Assembly: GCA_951799445.1 (NCBI GenBank)
Contig: OX637289.1
Location: 28,768,245 to 28,832,244, forward strand
DNA from: Pseudisothecium myosuroides
Taxonomy: Eukaryota; Streptophyta; Bryopsida; Hypnales; Lembophyllaceae
Direction: 5' to 3'
Length of the DNA: 64,000 bases
Shown here: positions 50,901-62,215 of the stretch, in pieces
Layout of the letters: every line of letters begins with the position of its first letter
Position numbering within the stretch: position 1 is the first letter of the stretch
The notes under the pieces: model-generated
What the model was told of the DNA's origin: nothing
The model's database searches: none
Seen by the model: only the letters and a program-made list of their open reading frames with translations
Translations under genes and position numbers: made by a program

Positions 50901-51671
50901 AAGTGAATAGTTGGAGTGTAATCCTGGAAGCAAAAAATTTGCTTCGGTTGACTAAAAGGAAACAACGACGGACATGCTTGACGTAGTACCTCATGTTTGT
51001 TCACAAACCCATCATGATGATGACAAAAGGAAAGAAAAGAGAAGAAAAATAATCTAGCTAGCTGACATGGAACACCAGAGTGGCACTCACTCACAGACTT
51101 ATTAATTTCTGTACTCCCAAACCCTAAGGGACATCATCTCACAGCAGCGCGCTCAGGAAACGAGTGTTGGCACCCTTACGCTACTGGTACATGTATGTTA
51201 CAGAACGATCGCAACCTCCCCCCTGAATCCTACTATCTACTCTGCGCATCTGGCTTGTTACACTTCAGGCAAGGGCCAAGGAAGCCTCATCCGCCCACTT
51301 ATTCAGATTTGTCCAAGCAGAACAGCAAATCAGCCCCCAGTCCTCCTCCCGCAAGCAAGCGCAGATCTATCGAGATCCATCACGTTCACCCTCCCACCCC
51401 CACCCCACCCAGCAAGCCCCAAAGATCCGAACTAATTAAGATGATACAGAAGAAACACTCGATCATATTCGCTCGCCATTCGCGCAACAGTAGCTCGCTG
51501 AGATTGATCAATACAGCGATGAAGAAGAATCATATAATAACTCAAGTTGATCTGTGAGGCGCAAGTGCTCATGGATCGCAATGGGGCGTAATAACCGTGC
51601 TTGGGGTGGGTATGTCGGAGCATGCACAACGTCAATGAGGCAAATTGTCTAGAGCGCCATTTGTACCTCCA
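44997..51671. other. GC-richer stretch with no recognisable gene
   Basis: The composition matches that around the GT-2 gene rather than the AT-rich repeat sea, yet no frame longer than 148 codons occurs and none resembles a known family. An AG-rich run lies at 45343-45389. The longest frame (minus, 48327..48773) has no motif I can place. The last few hundred bases next to 51672 should include the GT-2 3' UTR, but no canonical AATAAA is seen on the minus strand. The rest could be a gene of short exons, a long noncoding RNA, or old unique DNA. Confidence 0.4.
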
Positions 51672-54277
51672 TTATAGCGATGACTCCGAAACTGGCTTGG
51701 CGCCCCTTTCGGCGCTGCTGCCATTCTCCGGGCTGGAGAAGAAATGCGGCGCAGTCGCGGCGCCCACAGGGGTTCCATTTCCAGAGGAGGCGGCATTCTG
51801 CACGACTTCCGCGGCCGCGGGGAGCATCTTCAGGATGTCAGTCGCGTCGCCCGCGCTGGTTTTGGCCACGGCGTCGAAGCGGTGTGCCAAAGGGAGAGCC
51901 TGGTGATCCACGGCGGGTGAGGACTCCGCGACTTTCACCACCTGCTGCTGCTGCTGCTGCTGCTGCTTATTGCTGGGCGTCCCCAGCACGCCCGAGCGAT
52001 ACAATGTGTCTAATTGGTGGAAGTAGGGACAGGTCTTGGCATTCTCCGGTCGCTTCTTGTTGCTCTCCTTAGTCTTCCGGAAGTACTTGTTGATGTTCTC
52101 CCATTTCTCCTTACAGCGCTTCTGGTTCCTGTTGTACCCCAAGCACGCCATTCCCTGGCTGATCTCCTCCCAGAGCGGACCCTTGGGCCCGGCCTCCTGG
52201 AACCGCGGCTCCATGTCGCTCCGCAGCTTGATCAAGGTCAGAACCTCCGGTTTTGGCCACCGCTTGCTGTTGGGATCGATCGAGGAATCCTTCTCATGCT
52301 CGTCCACATTGGCGAGGACAAGCGCTTGCGAGGACGGAGTGGCCGACGCGGGCGGGGCAGGCGTGGTTGCAGCCGCCGGCGGAGGGGTGGACTGCGTCTG
52401 CTGTTTCTGAGCTGCGGCGGCGACTACGGAATCGATCGACGGGGGCACCACGAGCGGCGGCCGGGTGGGGATCTGCGGCAGCTGCAGCGTCTGCCCCGTG
52501 ACTTTCTGCAAGAACGCTACGAGCGCCGCGTCGCGAGTGGCCGCTAACGAGTGCTCCTGCGTTCGGAGCTCATGCTCTCGAGCCACCCGCGCGATTTCCT
52601 GTCTCCGCCACGCTTCCTCTCTCACTTGCCTCTCTTGCTCTCGTCTCTCCATAAATTCTAAGAACTTCTTTTGCATGCTCTCCTGTTTATCCAGTAGATT
52701 CTTCATCAGGCTCTCGAAGAAGTCCAGCTGTGAGGACGTCCCCGACTTGCCGCCTTCCATTCGCTTCCGCTTCTTCGACGACGTCTTCTCCTGGTTGTCA
52801 GCTTCGCCACTTCCGGGTGCGTCGTAATCATCCTCCGAAGACTCCGAGAGGGTCACTCCTGTCGAGACTTCCGATGGTCTTTGAGCCGAAACATTGTAAT
52901 CCTCCACGGTCGGGGGCGGCTTGCCGAGCATCGGCGTTCCTGTCAGCAGACTAGCAGCTGCCGCGACTGCAGCATTACTCTCCAATTGCGCAGCACTCGG
53001 CTGGCCACCGTATAACGCTTCCAACTGGCTGAAAAAACGATAGCTTTTCCCGTCTTGCCGCCCCGCCCTACCATCCTTGGTCTTCTTGTAATACTTGTGC
53101 ACATTCTCAAACTTCTCCTTGCATTTCTTTGCATTCCGCTGGAACCCCATTTCAGCCAGCTTTCTGCAATGGCACAGCTCAATCTATCAGCATCTGTCGA
53201 CGGGAGCGACGGAGCGTTGGACCAATTACCAAGAATCCGCAACTTACGTCAAACGCGAATTGCATGAATTTACGGGGGCTGGGCGGCGACGCTAATTCCC
53301 CGTCAGCTCCACGACACAACAAGAAACGACCGTATCTGCTGTTTTGCGACAATTGCACCCAAAGACCGAAACTTGCACAGAAAGAACGAGCGACAGACGC
53401 AGTGGACTTGGCGTTAATTGAGTTGCAAGAGCAATCATGTTGCTCACCGCGAAACCTCTTCCCACAGCGGGCCCTTGAGTCCCGAATCCCGAAAGTTGGC
53501 ATCCATTTCGGAGCGGATCTTGATGAGCGCGAGAGTCTCTTGCCTGGGCCAGCGATTGCCGCCCGTGCTGCGGCCCTCCTCTTCCATGCCATCGTCATCC
53601 TGCTGCGCCACGCTCACGATTTGCTGGTTATAATTTGTCGGCGATGGTCGACTCACGCCCGGCGATGGCACTTCCGGCGAGTCGGGACCTCCCAAACCTA
53701 ACTGCTGCACCATCGCCTGCTGTTGCGCCTGTTGCGCAGCCTGCTGCGCAGCTTGATGGGCCGCAGCCTGTTGCGCGGCTTGCTGCTGCGCCTGCTGGAC
53801 CTGTTGCGCTTGCTGCTGCGCTTGCTGCGCTTGCTGAACTTGTTGCTGTTGTTGCTGTTGTTGCTGCTGTTGATGAACCTGTTGTTGTTGCTGAACGTCC
53901 GGGTGGGGAGAAGCCTGCTGTTGTTGATGAGTCTGCGTTGGTTGCTGCTGCGCCTGGGCGTGCTGGGCGAGCGGGAATTGCGGGTGCGGGGCGTGCGAGG
54001 CATGAGGGGACTGCGTTTGGTGGATTTGCTGCAAGCTAGGGTGCGGTTGGTGGCCCGGGTGCGGCCCATAGTGGTGGTGCTGCGCCTGCAAGTGGTGAGA
54101 GAGGTGGTGCTGCTGCTGTTGCTGCGGGTGATGCCCCGTCGACTGCAGCGGGTGCCCAGCTGGGGGCGCGATGCTCATATTGTCATGCGAGATGGAGAAC
54201 AAGTGTGCAGGCGGAGGGCGACCACCCACCACGAACTGTGGCGAGTCCGAGACTCCATACTGCCCCGTGTTTTGCAT
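51672..54277 (-). CDS. GT-2-type trihelix transcription factor (two exons)
   Basis: Nuclear DNA-binding regulator of the plant GT-2 family, which binds GT elements in promoters; relatives include GT-2 and GTL1. Exons join(54277..53448, 53163..51672) give 773 residues. The N-terminal trihelix covers about 240-330 (RWPRQETLALIKIRSEMD, PLWEEVS, KKCKEKFENVHKYYKKTK, FFSQLEALYG) and is split by the intron. A basic NLS, KKRKR, lies at about 407-411. A long charged central helix lies at about 423-500 (FFESLMKNLLDKQESMQKKF onward), and the C-terminal trihelix at about 577-666 (RWPKPEVLTLIKLRSDME, KRCKEKWENINKYF, TCPYFHQLDTLY). Residues 50-193 are rich in Gln, His and Ala; an acidic run DDDGMEEE precedes the first domain, and a Q8 run sits at 677-684. 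The start chosen is the first in-frame ATG after an in-frame stop at 54449-54451, with a purine at -3. Both domains look intact. Family is certain; the exact orthologue (GT-2 or GTL1) is not. Confidence 0.93.
53164..53447 (-). other. Intron of the GT-2 gene
   Basis: This 284-bp GT-AG intron has donor CG|GTGAGC and acceptor TTGCAG|A. It splits an Arg codon (two bases plus one) between PLWEEVS and KLAEMGF, inside the first trihelix. Joining the exons restores the expected continuous domain, and reading through the donor gives an immediate TGA. An intron within the first trihelix is common in this family (established knowledge). Confidence 0.9.
53703..54160 (-). repeat. CAG/CAA-rich Gln-Ala-His tract in GT-2 exon 1
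   Basis: On the coding strand this stretch is an interrupted CAG/CAA/GCG repeat. It encodes Q5 near residue 52, then QH-rich text, a run of eleven Gln, and QQA/QAA iterations ending at MVQQLGLGG. Q-rich N-termini are usual in GT-2 proteins, but this one is long. A second, purer repeat of eight CAG codons lies in exon 2 at about 51944-51967. Both are likely to vary in length. The plus-strand open frames here, poly-Leu and similar, are shadows of this repeat. Confidence 0.85.
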
Positions 54278-54390
54278 CGCTCCCGACGCAGTCCAGTCAG
54301 CCCCCAAGAACCCCGCCGCCTCCGCACGCAAGAACGTCGACCCCGTCGTCGTCTTCGTCGTCAGCTGCTGCTGCTGCCCCAGGGACCGCC

Positions 54391-54517
54391 TCAGTCCACC
54401 CTCCACCCCATGGCGGTGGTGATTCGAATCAACCCCGACGCGCTTCGCTTATACCACTGTCCACAGCAGCACCACCATCCAACCCACCCACCACAGGGCT
54501 GCGTCCGCCCCGCGCAT
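54391..54517 (-). promoter_or_regulatory. Two short upstream ORFs in the GT-2 leader
   Basis: Upstream of the chosen start the minus strand holds two ATG-initiated short frames. The first (54517..54449) has 22 codons plus a stop. It begins MRGADAAL, has a G at -3, and lies in the same frame as the main CDS. The second (54411..54391) encodes MGWRVD and ends about 110 bases before the start. If the transcript begins above 54.52 kb, both would be scanned before the main ATG and could reduce its translation. The transcription start is not visible, so a role is inference. Confidence 0.35.
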
Positions 54518-56450
54518 TCCCTGCAACACTGTTCCCTCCTCCCTTCACAAGATCCCGTAACCGCCAAACGCTGATTCGCAAGCGGCTGACTCTCAAGGTG
54601 AAAACCCGTGACGATCACCCCCGAAGCCCCGTCCCCTCATAAAACCCAAACAAAAAAATAAAAAAAGGCCACCAAAAAATCCTTTTTAAAAAGATCCAGA
54701 GATAGCTTATTCTCGACACTCCAATTTCTACTTCCCTCCCAATCAACCCCACACTCCCAACTGGTCTCCACTCCCTCACACAAACTCCACGTTCAATCAC
54801 ACCCTCCCTCCGTCCTCCTCCTTGCTCCCCCTCCCCCTATCGGCACTAAATGCGGGCTGAGCTCAGATGCTACAGCGAGGCCAAGATCTCTCGGACTGAT
54901 TCCACTCCCAGCTAGCTAGCGTTGGTCGTAGCAATCGAGGCAGCAGCAGGAGCAACTGAAGGCTCTCATGCAGTCGAACCAGCGACAGTACTAAGCAGGC
55001 AGGCAGGCAGGCAGCTAGCAGCGGATGACGGTGACGATCGTCTGACTTCCGCGGAACCGGGGCGCGTGAATAAAAATCAATAAAAATTCGAGTTCGCCAC
55101 CTCCCTCCAAACGCAAACGCAAACTACTCTACTCTACTCTATTCCACTGATGCGACGCAAGAAGATGCGATTCGATTCGATGGGATGCGATGGATTGCGC
55201 GAGCCTGCCTGTGCTTAAGCTTAATCGCAACTGAACTCCCTACAAGAGTTCCATCTCTTCTGTCATGTCACTACCCTCTTTCTTGCTTTCATCATCATCA
55301 TCACCCGCATCCCCACCCCGAAGAAAAAGCCGCAGCGGCAGCAGGCAGGCAAGGAGCGGAGGTCGCCGGACCTGCTGTTTGCCTGGGGCCTGTTGCCTCG
55401 TCTCGTCTCTCTGATCCAAAGACTGTGCGCCAGATAAACTTCAGTAATTTTGTAGGCCCCAGCAGGCCGGGCCAGCGCTGCCCGGGAGGCGGACCCACAA
55501 GATGCGGGCAGCGCGGGCAGGGGCCGGCCCTGGACATGGTCTTTCAGGCCAGTTCCGAGTTTTGTGGGCGCTGCCAGGGGGGCCGGGGCCGGGGCCGGGG
55601 CCGGGGAGGGGGGATATAATAAGTTAAGGATATTACGATATTACCCTTTTCTGCTTCATAACCCTCAGGTTGGTAACTTAGTTACACTGACACGCTTCTG
55701 CAATTACTGTGGGGGGAATCAGCGAATCAGTGTTGGAAGATCTTCCGAAGCGGAAGATATCTTCACTTAGTGGAGATTCTGAGCTCCGTCGTGCCTGTGG
55801 CTTCAATTGGGTTCATACTACAGTACTGTGGTAGGAATTGCATTCGGAAGGAACTGAAGGCTGCGTGAGTGCCTGGGTCAGTGAGTATTTAGCACTAACC
55901 TTTGTAGCTCTAAGTTGAGTTAGTTGTATGTAAGTTAAGTTTACGTGTGTATTATACCTTATGTGTTGAGTTGATGGCTGGGCAGGCAGACAAGGTGCAG
56001 GGCGTGAGGCAGGCAGGCAGGCTGCCCCCTCTGAAGTGGGTGAGTGAGTGAATGGCCTTTCTTCACTGCTGCTCGACCTTGCAGGTGGATGCATTCACCC
56101 CCGGAATGCTGGTAGATTGCATTATTTTTTACTGGGTAGGTGTCCCATGTTCCTTCACTCCAACGCTTCATCAGTCCAGTGTTCCCCCTGGGCCCTGGCC
56201 CTGGGATTGGGTAAGCTGATTGCTTTTTCTTTGGCCAACACTTCAGGTCCACAGCAGTAGTAGGGGGGTGGATTCTGTGGGGATACTTCATGTCTTTGTT
56301 TACTGAACTTGTGGAACAAACGTGACTCCATAACATTGTTAACCCCTACCTGAGCAACCGTATATGGTCGCTCCACAATTTCAGCTTGTTTTTGTGGGGC
56401 AGTTAAATTCTTTGGACCATTCTAAAAATATTTACGGGTTGAATTGAAGG
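54518..56450. other. GT-2 5' leader/upstream region, no further gene seen
   Basis: A GC-richer stretch just upstream of the GT-2 gene. It contains pyrimidine-rich DNA at 54.7-54.85 kb, GGCA/CAGG tetranucleotide runs at about 54994-55013 and 56007-56022, GATGCGA iterations at 55.15-55.2 kb and a GGGGCC run near 55.58 kb. I found no protein similarity in its open frames, no convincing TATA box on the minus strand, and no RNA gene. It probably holds the promoter and leader of the GT-2 gene. Confidence 0.4.
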
Positions 56451-58089
56451 TTAACCCCTAGAGTCCCAAAGTCTTTTTTCTCTAAATTGCCCAAAATTTT
56501 CACCCAAAATTGCCATTTCTATTGCAATGTGCAAAAACTTTTAAAATTCTCATTTTTTTTGCATATCTAACCGTAGGATCTTGCACTAGACCAATATACA
56601 AATGTGTAGTAGAAATTTCATAAACTTTGATTGTGTAGATTGTAAGATATTTGTCTTCAACCCCTAAAGTCCCATTGTTCCCTCAAGGGACAAAGTGGAT
56701 TTCGGGTAGGCTCCTACGGTCTCAGTATTTATTGTGATTTTTTAGAATTTTTTGTGAAGATAAAAAAACACAATAGCTTTTCGGAAGTATAATTTTCATT
56801 TGAATCAGTGACTAGGAGCAAAACTTATGGCACAAAAAGCCCAAATTTTAGTTCGGCGGTCTGAAAAAACCTCAAAAAAACTTAAAGTAAAAAATTTTAA
56901 AATTTTGTTTTGAATAGATTGTATTTTTATCTGCACAAGAAGCTTTAATTCATTCCATTTGGATTTGTTATATAAAAGTTATGGACAATCTTATTTTTCA
57001 ACCAATTAGAGCATCTTCTTGAAAAAATAACTGATAGGATTCAGTTCTGAACTCAATTTTTACAATTTAAAAAAATAAAGTTTTACAAGGTTAAGATTTA
57101 TTGCTAGAACAATCTCACCATTGAGATTAGTGTATTTCAATTCCATCTGAGAGCTATTAGCAATTCCTTCAATCTTGAACTTACTTCTACTTAACAATTT
57201 TTTAATGAGTGAAAATGAATTGTTGTTTTAAAAAACCATAGGCCCTCAATTCAATTCTTCAACATAAAAAATTTTAGAGCAAAAATTTTAAGTTAAAAAG
57301 GTTCAAAGCCAAAAAATGTAGTTGAGCAAGGTGCAAAAACCTTGTTTCCTTCATTTTAAATGCAAATATCTTGCATTCTACATAATCAAAGTTTTTTAAA
57401 TTTCGTCCACACATTCTTTCACTAGTCTAGTACAAGATCCTACGGTTAAATATGCAAAAAAAAAAACTCAGAATTTTATTGATAGAAAAAAAAACCTTAG
57501 GACTCTAGGAGTTAAAGTGAAGAAATCTATCTTTTTTGCACATTCTTTGACTAGATTTTTTTACTTTGACTTAATTTAAATTTTTAAGATTTGAGATCAT
57601 AGTTGGAAATTTTTATTTTTTTAACAAAACCCCTTCATTTTCATTCATAAAAAATCATTAAGTAGAAGTAGGTATGAAATTGAATAGAACATTGAATTAT
57701 TATTTGCTTGAAGATGGAATTGAAACACCATAATTCCAATGGTGAGATTGTTCTGACTTGCAAACAAACTTAACTTTGACAAACAACTTCTTTTGAAAAA
57801 TTGTGAAAATTGCATTCAAAAATGAATCCTATAATTTATTTTTTCTTGTAGATCTTATTTTTGTCTACATTTGAAGCTTTGAATCATTTTATTTGGATTA
57901 CTAATGTGAAAGTTATGAACAATCTTGTTTCTTGGGCACCAATTGAAAAAACAATTACATTTTCACAAAGCTAATAATTTTTTCTATCTTACAAGAAAGT
58001 TTTAAAAAATCACCAAAAATTGAGGTCATAGGAACCTGTCCAAACTCGCAAGTGTCTCCTAAGGGGACACTTGGGACTTTAGGAGTTAA
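56451..58089 (-). mobile_element. TTAA element, reversed, interrupted by a second copy
   Basis: The outer copy starts TTAACCCCTAGAGTCCC and ends GGGACTTTAGGAGTTAA, with a hairpin (GTCTCC..GGGGAC) near its right end. It breaks at 56656 and resumes at 57516, where its sequence continues without loss relative to uninterrupted copies such as 36655..37597. The inserted DNA is listed separately. Removing it leaves an outer copy of about 780 bases. Confidence 0.6.
56657..57515 (+). mobile_element. TTAA element nested in another copy
   Basis: This forward copy begins (TCAA)CCCCTAAAGTCCCATTG and ends GGACTCTAGGAGTTAA. Its hairpin is TTGT-CCC..GGG-ACAA. It sits in the outer copy exactly where uninterrupted relatives read GCATTTAAAGTG or GCGTTTAAAGTG, so the target was TTAA. 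One duplicate has since changed to TCAA. Confidence 0.65.
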
Positions 58090-58619
58090 CTTTTGGAGCT
58101 TTTATTTTTCATTGAAAAAAGTAAATATTTGATTTTTGAAAGTTCCTCAAAAGTATAAGTGTACCAATAGTGGAAGTGTCAAGCTTGTCAATTTCACTTG
58201 ATTTCCCGGCTTTGAGCAAAGCTTGCCAATTTTGTTTGATTTGAGATCTAAAAAATTGTTCTTATCCATTTTGCTTTGAAAATGGTCCCAATGGAAAGAA
58301 TAAAGTGTTTTCATGATTTTCAACATTCAAAATTTAAACATGCAAGTGTTGATTTGGAATCATTTACATTCAACAATTGCAAGGTGGATTGTGTAATGAG
58401 TTTGATAGCTCTTCATTTGAACTTAAGGTTTTTGGAAGTGCATTTTAGTGTGCTAAGACAATTTCTAGTTGTTCATGTCACCTCCAATCCCAAAAAACTC
58501 TTATATGAAAATTACTCAAACATTGTAGAGAGAGATAGTATACTAAAAATAGGATACATATATTTCTCTTGTTATAATTTCACAACTCCTATGCAGTCTC
58601 ACATTCAAAATTAGTATGT

Positions 58620-58756
58620 TTACTAATAAGCAAGCTCTTTATACATCTATATGGTTAGATTTTGAAAAAAAAAGTATTCGTTGGAAATAATTATAAGACC
58701 GTACTCTATTTTCATAGGAAAAATACGTTTAGAAGGCTTGGGCACTTAGGAGTTAA
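58620..58756 (+). mobile_element. Right-end fragment of a TTAA element
   Basis: Family text from GGTTAGATTTTGAAAAAAAA to the terminal CTTAGGAGTTAA. The left part of the element is missing, or too decayed to see between 58090 and 58620. Confidence 0.4.
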
Positions 58757-58810
58757 CCAGCCCTTGCACTTCTACTTTAGAGATTGGAATTATTATGGAG
58801 TGAATTTAGT

Positions 58811-60060
58811 TTACCTCTAAAATCCTAAGGCCTTTTTCTATCAGTATCCACTCAAAAAACTTTTGTTTTTATATTTTTTTGTTTTTTGCATATCTAAACA
58901 TAAATTCTTGCAATAGACAGTTAATGTAAGAATGTGAGGAAAAAATTTCAAAATCTTTAACTATGGAGATTGCAAGATATTTGCATTTAAAGTGCAGAAT
59001 TTTATTTATTTTACACCTTTCTTGACTAGATTTTTTGACTTTGAATCTTCTTTTCTTAAATTTTTTGTTCTAATCATTTTGAATTTCTAATTTTTTATGT
59101 TGAAGAATTGAATTGAGGGTCTATGATTTTTTTAAACAACAAATCATTTTCACTCATTAAAAAAATTGTCAAGTAGAAGTAAGTTCAAGATTGAAGAGAA
59201 ATCTAAATCCCCCTAAAGTCCCAAGGTCATTTTTCTGTCAAAAACCACTCAAAACTGCCATTTCTATTGCATTCATCCAAGAAAGCAAAAATAACATTTT
59301 TTTTAGAATCTAACAATAGTCTCTTGTACTTTGCTTGTCTCTCGGCTTGTCTGAGATCATGTGCTAAAAATTTCATCCAATTTTGACCGTACGGATTGGA
59401 AGATATGAGCATTCAAAGTTGAACAAAAAGTTATTTTTTAAGAACATCATTAGATTGCCTGAAAAACAAGATTGTCCATAACTTTCTCATCACTTGTCCA
59501 AATAGAATGAATTAAAGCTTCAAATGTAGACAAAAATATAATCTTTGAGAAAAAAAAATTAAAAACTAAAAAAATTCTTATTTTTGTGATTTTTGGGGGG
59601 CTGCCCCTTGAGCTGCTTTTTAGACTTAACTAGTGGCATAACTTTTGCTCCCAAGCACCAATTGGAATAAAAATTATATTTCCGTAAAGCTAATCTGATT
59701 TCCTGTCTTCAAAAAAAGTTTCAAAAGATCAGGTCAAAAATTGAGATCCCACAAGCCTACCCAAAATCCCAAGAGTCCCTCGTTGGGACTTTGGGACTTT
59801 AGGGGTTAGCTCTAAGATGGAATTGAAACACCATAATTCCAATGGTGAGATTGTTTTTGCAAACGAGCTTAACCTTGTCAAACAACTTCTTTTGAAAAAT
59901 TGTGAAAATTGAATTCAAAAATAAATCCTATAAGTAACTTGCTCTAAGTGCCCCCAAAACAAGATTGCCCATAACTTTCACATCACTAGCCAAATGAAAT
60001 GAATAAAAAGCTTCCCATGTGGACAAAAAAAAATCTATATTCTCTTCATTTGTCCAGCCT
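58811..60060 (-). mobile_element. Outer reversed TTAA-element remnant
   Basis: It begins ACCTCTAAAATCCTAAGGCC, a worn terminal repeat, and follows the reversed family order up to 59204. It resumes after the nested element with AGATGGAATTGAAACACC and fades near 60060. The far end is not identifiable, so it is probably truncated. Confidence 0.45.
59205..59809 (-). mobile_element. Shorter TTAA element nested in a reversed copy
   Basis: It starts CCCCCTAAAGTCCCAAGG after a degenerate TTAA and ends GACTTTAGGGGTTAG, at about 605 bases. It keeps both ends and the GTCCC..GGGAC hairpin but lacks a middle section, as internally deleted derivatives do. The flanking outer copy (about 58811-59204 and 59810-60060) is also reversed. 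Its forward relative at 60.4 kb has TTTAATT at the break point. Confidence 0.55.
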
Positions 60061-60129
60061 TTAGCTCGGCGGTTACTTGATTCTCTTTTAATACAGTGGT
60101 TTTCATTTGTTATTAAAAAGAAAAAGAAA

Positions 60130-60983
60130 AAGAAATCCATGAGAAAATAAAAATTTAAAATTCTTTTTCTCATAGATTAAGCTTGTAGATTTTTATCTAC
60201 ATAGAAAGCTTTGATTCATTCCATTTGAATTTGTTATGAGAAAGTTATGGACAGTCTTGATTTTTGGGCAATCAAAGCATATCCTTGAAAAAATAACTTG
60301 TAGGTTCATTTTTTAACTCAATTTTCACAATTTAAATAAAAAAGTTTTGCAAAGTTAAGGTCTCTAGCTAGAACAATCTCACCGTTGAAATTAGTGTGTT
60401 TCAATTCCATCTGAGAGTTGTGAACAATTTAATTTTCCCTTCAATCTTGAATCTACTTCTACTTAACAATTTTTTAATGAGTGAAAACTAAGTGTGTGTT
60501 TTTGAAAAAAAAATTTAGATTTCCAACTCAATTCTTCATCATATACAATTAGAAATTCAAAATCAATAGAGCAAAAAAATTAAGTTAAAAAGGTTCAAAG
60601 CCAAAAAATGTAGTTGAGCAAGGTACAAATAAACTTGTTTTTTTTCACTTTAAATGCAATTATCTTGAAATTTATATGATCAAAGTTTCTAAAAAGAAAT
60701 TCACACACTCTTACACTATTCTAGTATAAGATTTTATGGTTAGATATGCAAAAAAAAGAGTTTTTAATTCTTGAAAAAAATAATAAATAGAAAGAAGTAG
60801 AAAGTGATTTTTTTAAATGTTAAAATAAATTGTTAAATTTTTTATTATGGAATTGAAAAATTCCAATTTCAATGATTGTAATGTTGCAATAAACAATCTA
60901 CATCTTATAATTCTATTTTTTTCCAGAATAATAGAAAATTGAGTTAAATAAAAGACTTCAAAGTTGATTTTAGAGTAGAGATT
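60130..60983. mobile_element. Mosaic of TTAA-element fragments
   Basis: From about 60130 to 60770 the sequence follows the forward family order (GAGAAAGTTATGGACAGTCTT, then TCACCGTTGAAATTAGTG, then GGTTAGATATGC). From about 60775 it switches to the reversed order and matches 62590-62770. Neither terminal repeat is preserved. The foldback element at 60984 interrupts it, and GATAATTTTGAGTG after 61186 may be the continuation. Confidence 0.4.
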
Positions 60984-61186
60984 CACTACAAGAGAAAGGG
61001 GTGTTTTAAGTAGTGTCCTAGACATCACATCTTTTAAGTAACGTCTTTTAAGTAAGTTTTTAAGTAAAATTTTACTAAAAAGATTGTCTTTTTAGTAAAA
61101 TTTTACTTAAAAACTTACTTAAAAGACGTTACTTAAAAGATGTGATGTCTAGGACTCTACTTAAAACACCCCTTTCTCTTGTGGTG
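60984..61186. mobile_element. Foldback MITE with CACTACAAGAGAAA ends, long form (203 bp)
   Basis: Almost the whole element is one hairpin: two 100-base arms with only about two mismatches around a three-base loop. The end CACTACAAGAGAAA resembles CACTA-superfamily termini. The flanking three bases are ATT and ATG. It interrupts TTAA-element fragments. Such near-perfect arms mean a young insertion or active homogenisation. Confidence 0.75.
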
Positions 61187-62215
61187 ATGTGGTTGAAACG
61201 ATAATTTTGAGTGTTTTTTTAAGAAAAAATGTGTTGATTGGTCAAGTACAGGTTTATTCAATTAGTATATAATATACAAGTTAATTCAATTAAAGCAAGA
61301 TGCACTAATTGTTTCATATTGCATTTTTCTACTAGAACAAAATTTATTTCCAAAATTTTAATGACTTTAGGGCAAAAATGATAATCTTTGAGTAGTCACT
61401 AAATAAATAAAAATAAAATGATTTTTAGTCGTAGAAAATATTATAAAACAATTTTTATGACTTATACTAATTGAACTAATTTTTATAGTATTTAAAATGA
61501 AACATGTTGCAAAATTAATCTAATGAATATTTTTAGGAATGAATGAAATCTCATTGTGTGCTCCCAAAACTAACTTTTGAGTAGACTTTTGAATAGACTT
61601 ATCCACATCCACAAAATTTGTTGGTTAATTTCATCAAAATTCTGCTTTACAACAATTAGAAAATGATTATGAATTAGTTGACAAAGATTATTGAAAAATC
61701 TATGAATTTTGTAGATTAGTCTTTTTGAGGTTTATACAAATATTTATTCATATATGACACTTTATTTTGGGACTTTGATGTCAAGTCTCTAATAAACAAA
61801 ATATTATAATTCACAAGGGCTTCAAAAGAAGTTTGATTTTAAAAATAAATAAATAAATTATTGTCTATTATTAATAAAAAATAAATTGGAAAAATAACTT
61901 CTCAAGCTTATCAATCATTAACAATTTGCTTTGACAAGTTTTTTTAATATCTTAAATCATTAGTTACTATTATAGGTTCAACACTCAACATATTTCAATT
62001 TAGAATTCAATTACTTTCATCTTGTGTACATCTTTGAAAGAAAATTTGTATTTTTAGATCTCTAAACATGCAAACACATAGTTTTTCATTTTCATGTTTT
62101 ACCAATCACTATAGAAAAATTAAGTTGACTCTACAGGATGAATGCACAGTTGAGTGGCTCACAGACTACAACATATGAGTTCATATACCGATGAGTTTTT
62201 GGTACATTGGATGAG
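61187..62215. other. AT-rich gene-free stretch
   Basis: No coding frame, repeat or RNA gene was recognised. Confidence 0.3.

Noticed and set aside
54278..54406. Extending the GT-2 N-terminus by 43 codons to a GTG
   Set aside because: There is no ATG between the in-frame stop and 54277. A non-ATG start would be needed, and the extra peptide resembles nothing in the family.
51680..54574. Long plus-strand frames antisense to the GT-2 exons (up to 283 codons, poly-Leu)
   Set aside because: They are shadows of GC-rich coding sequence and of the CTG complement of the CAG tract, with no protein-like features of their own.
58276..58614. 112-codon plus-strand ORF
   Set aside because: AT-rich codon content, no recognisable motif, and it lies among element fragments. 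Chance cannot be excluded, so it was not annotated.
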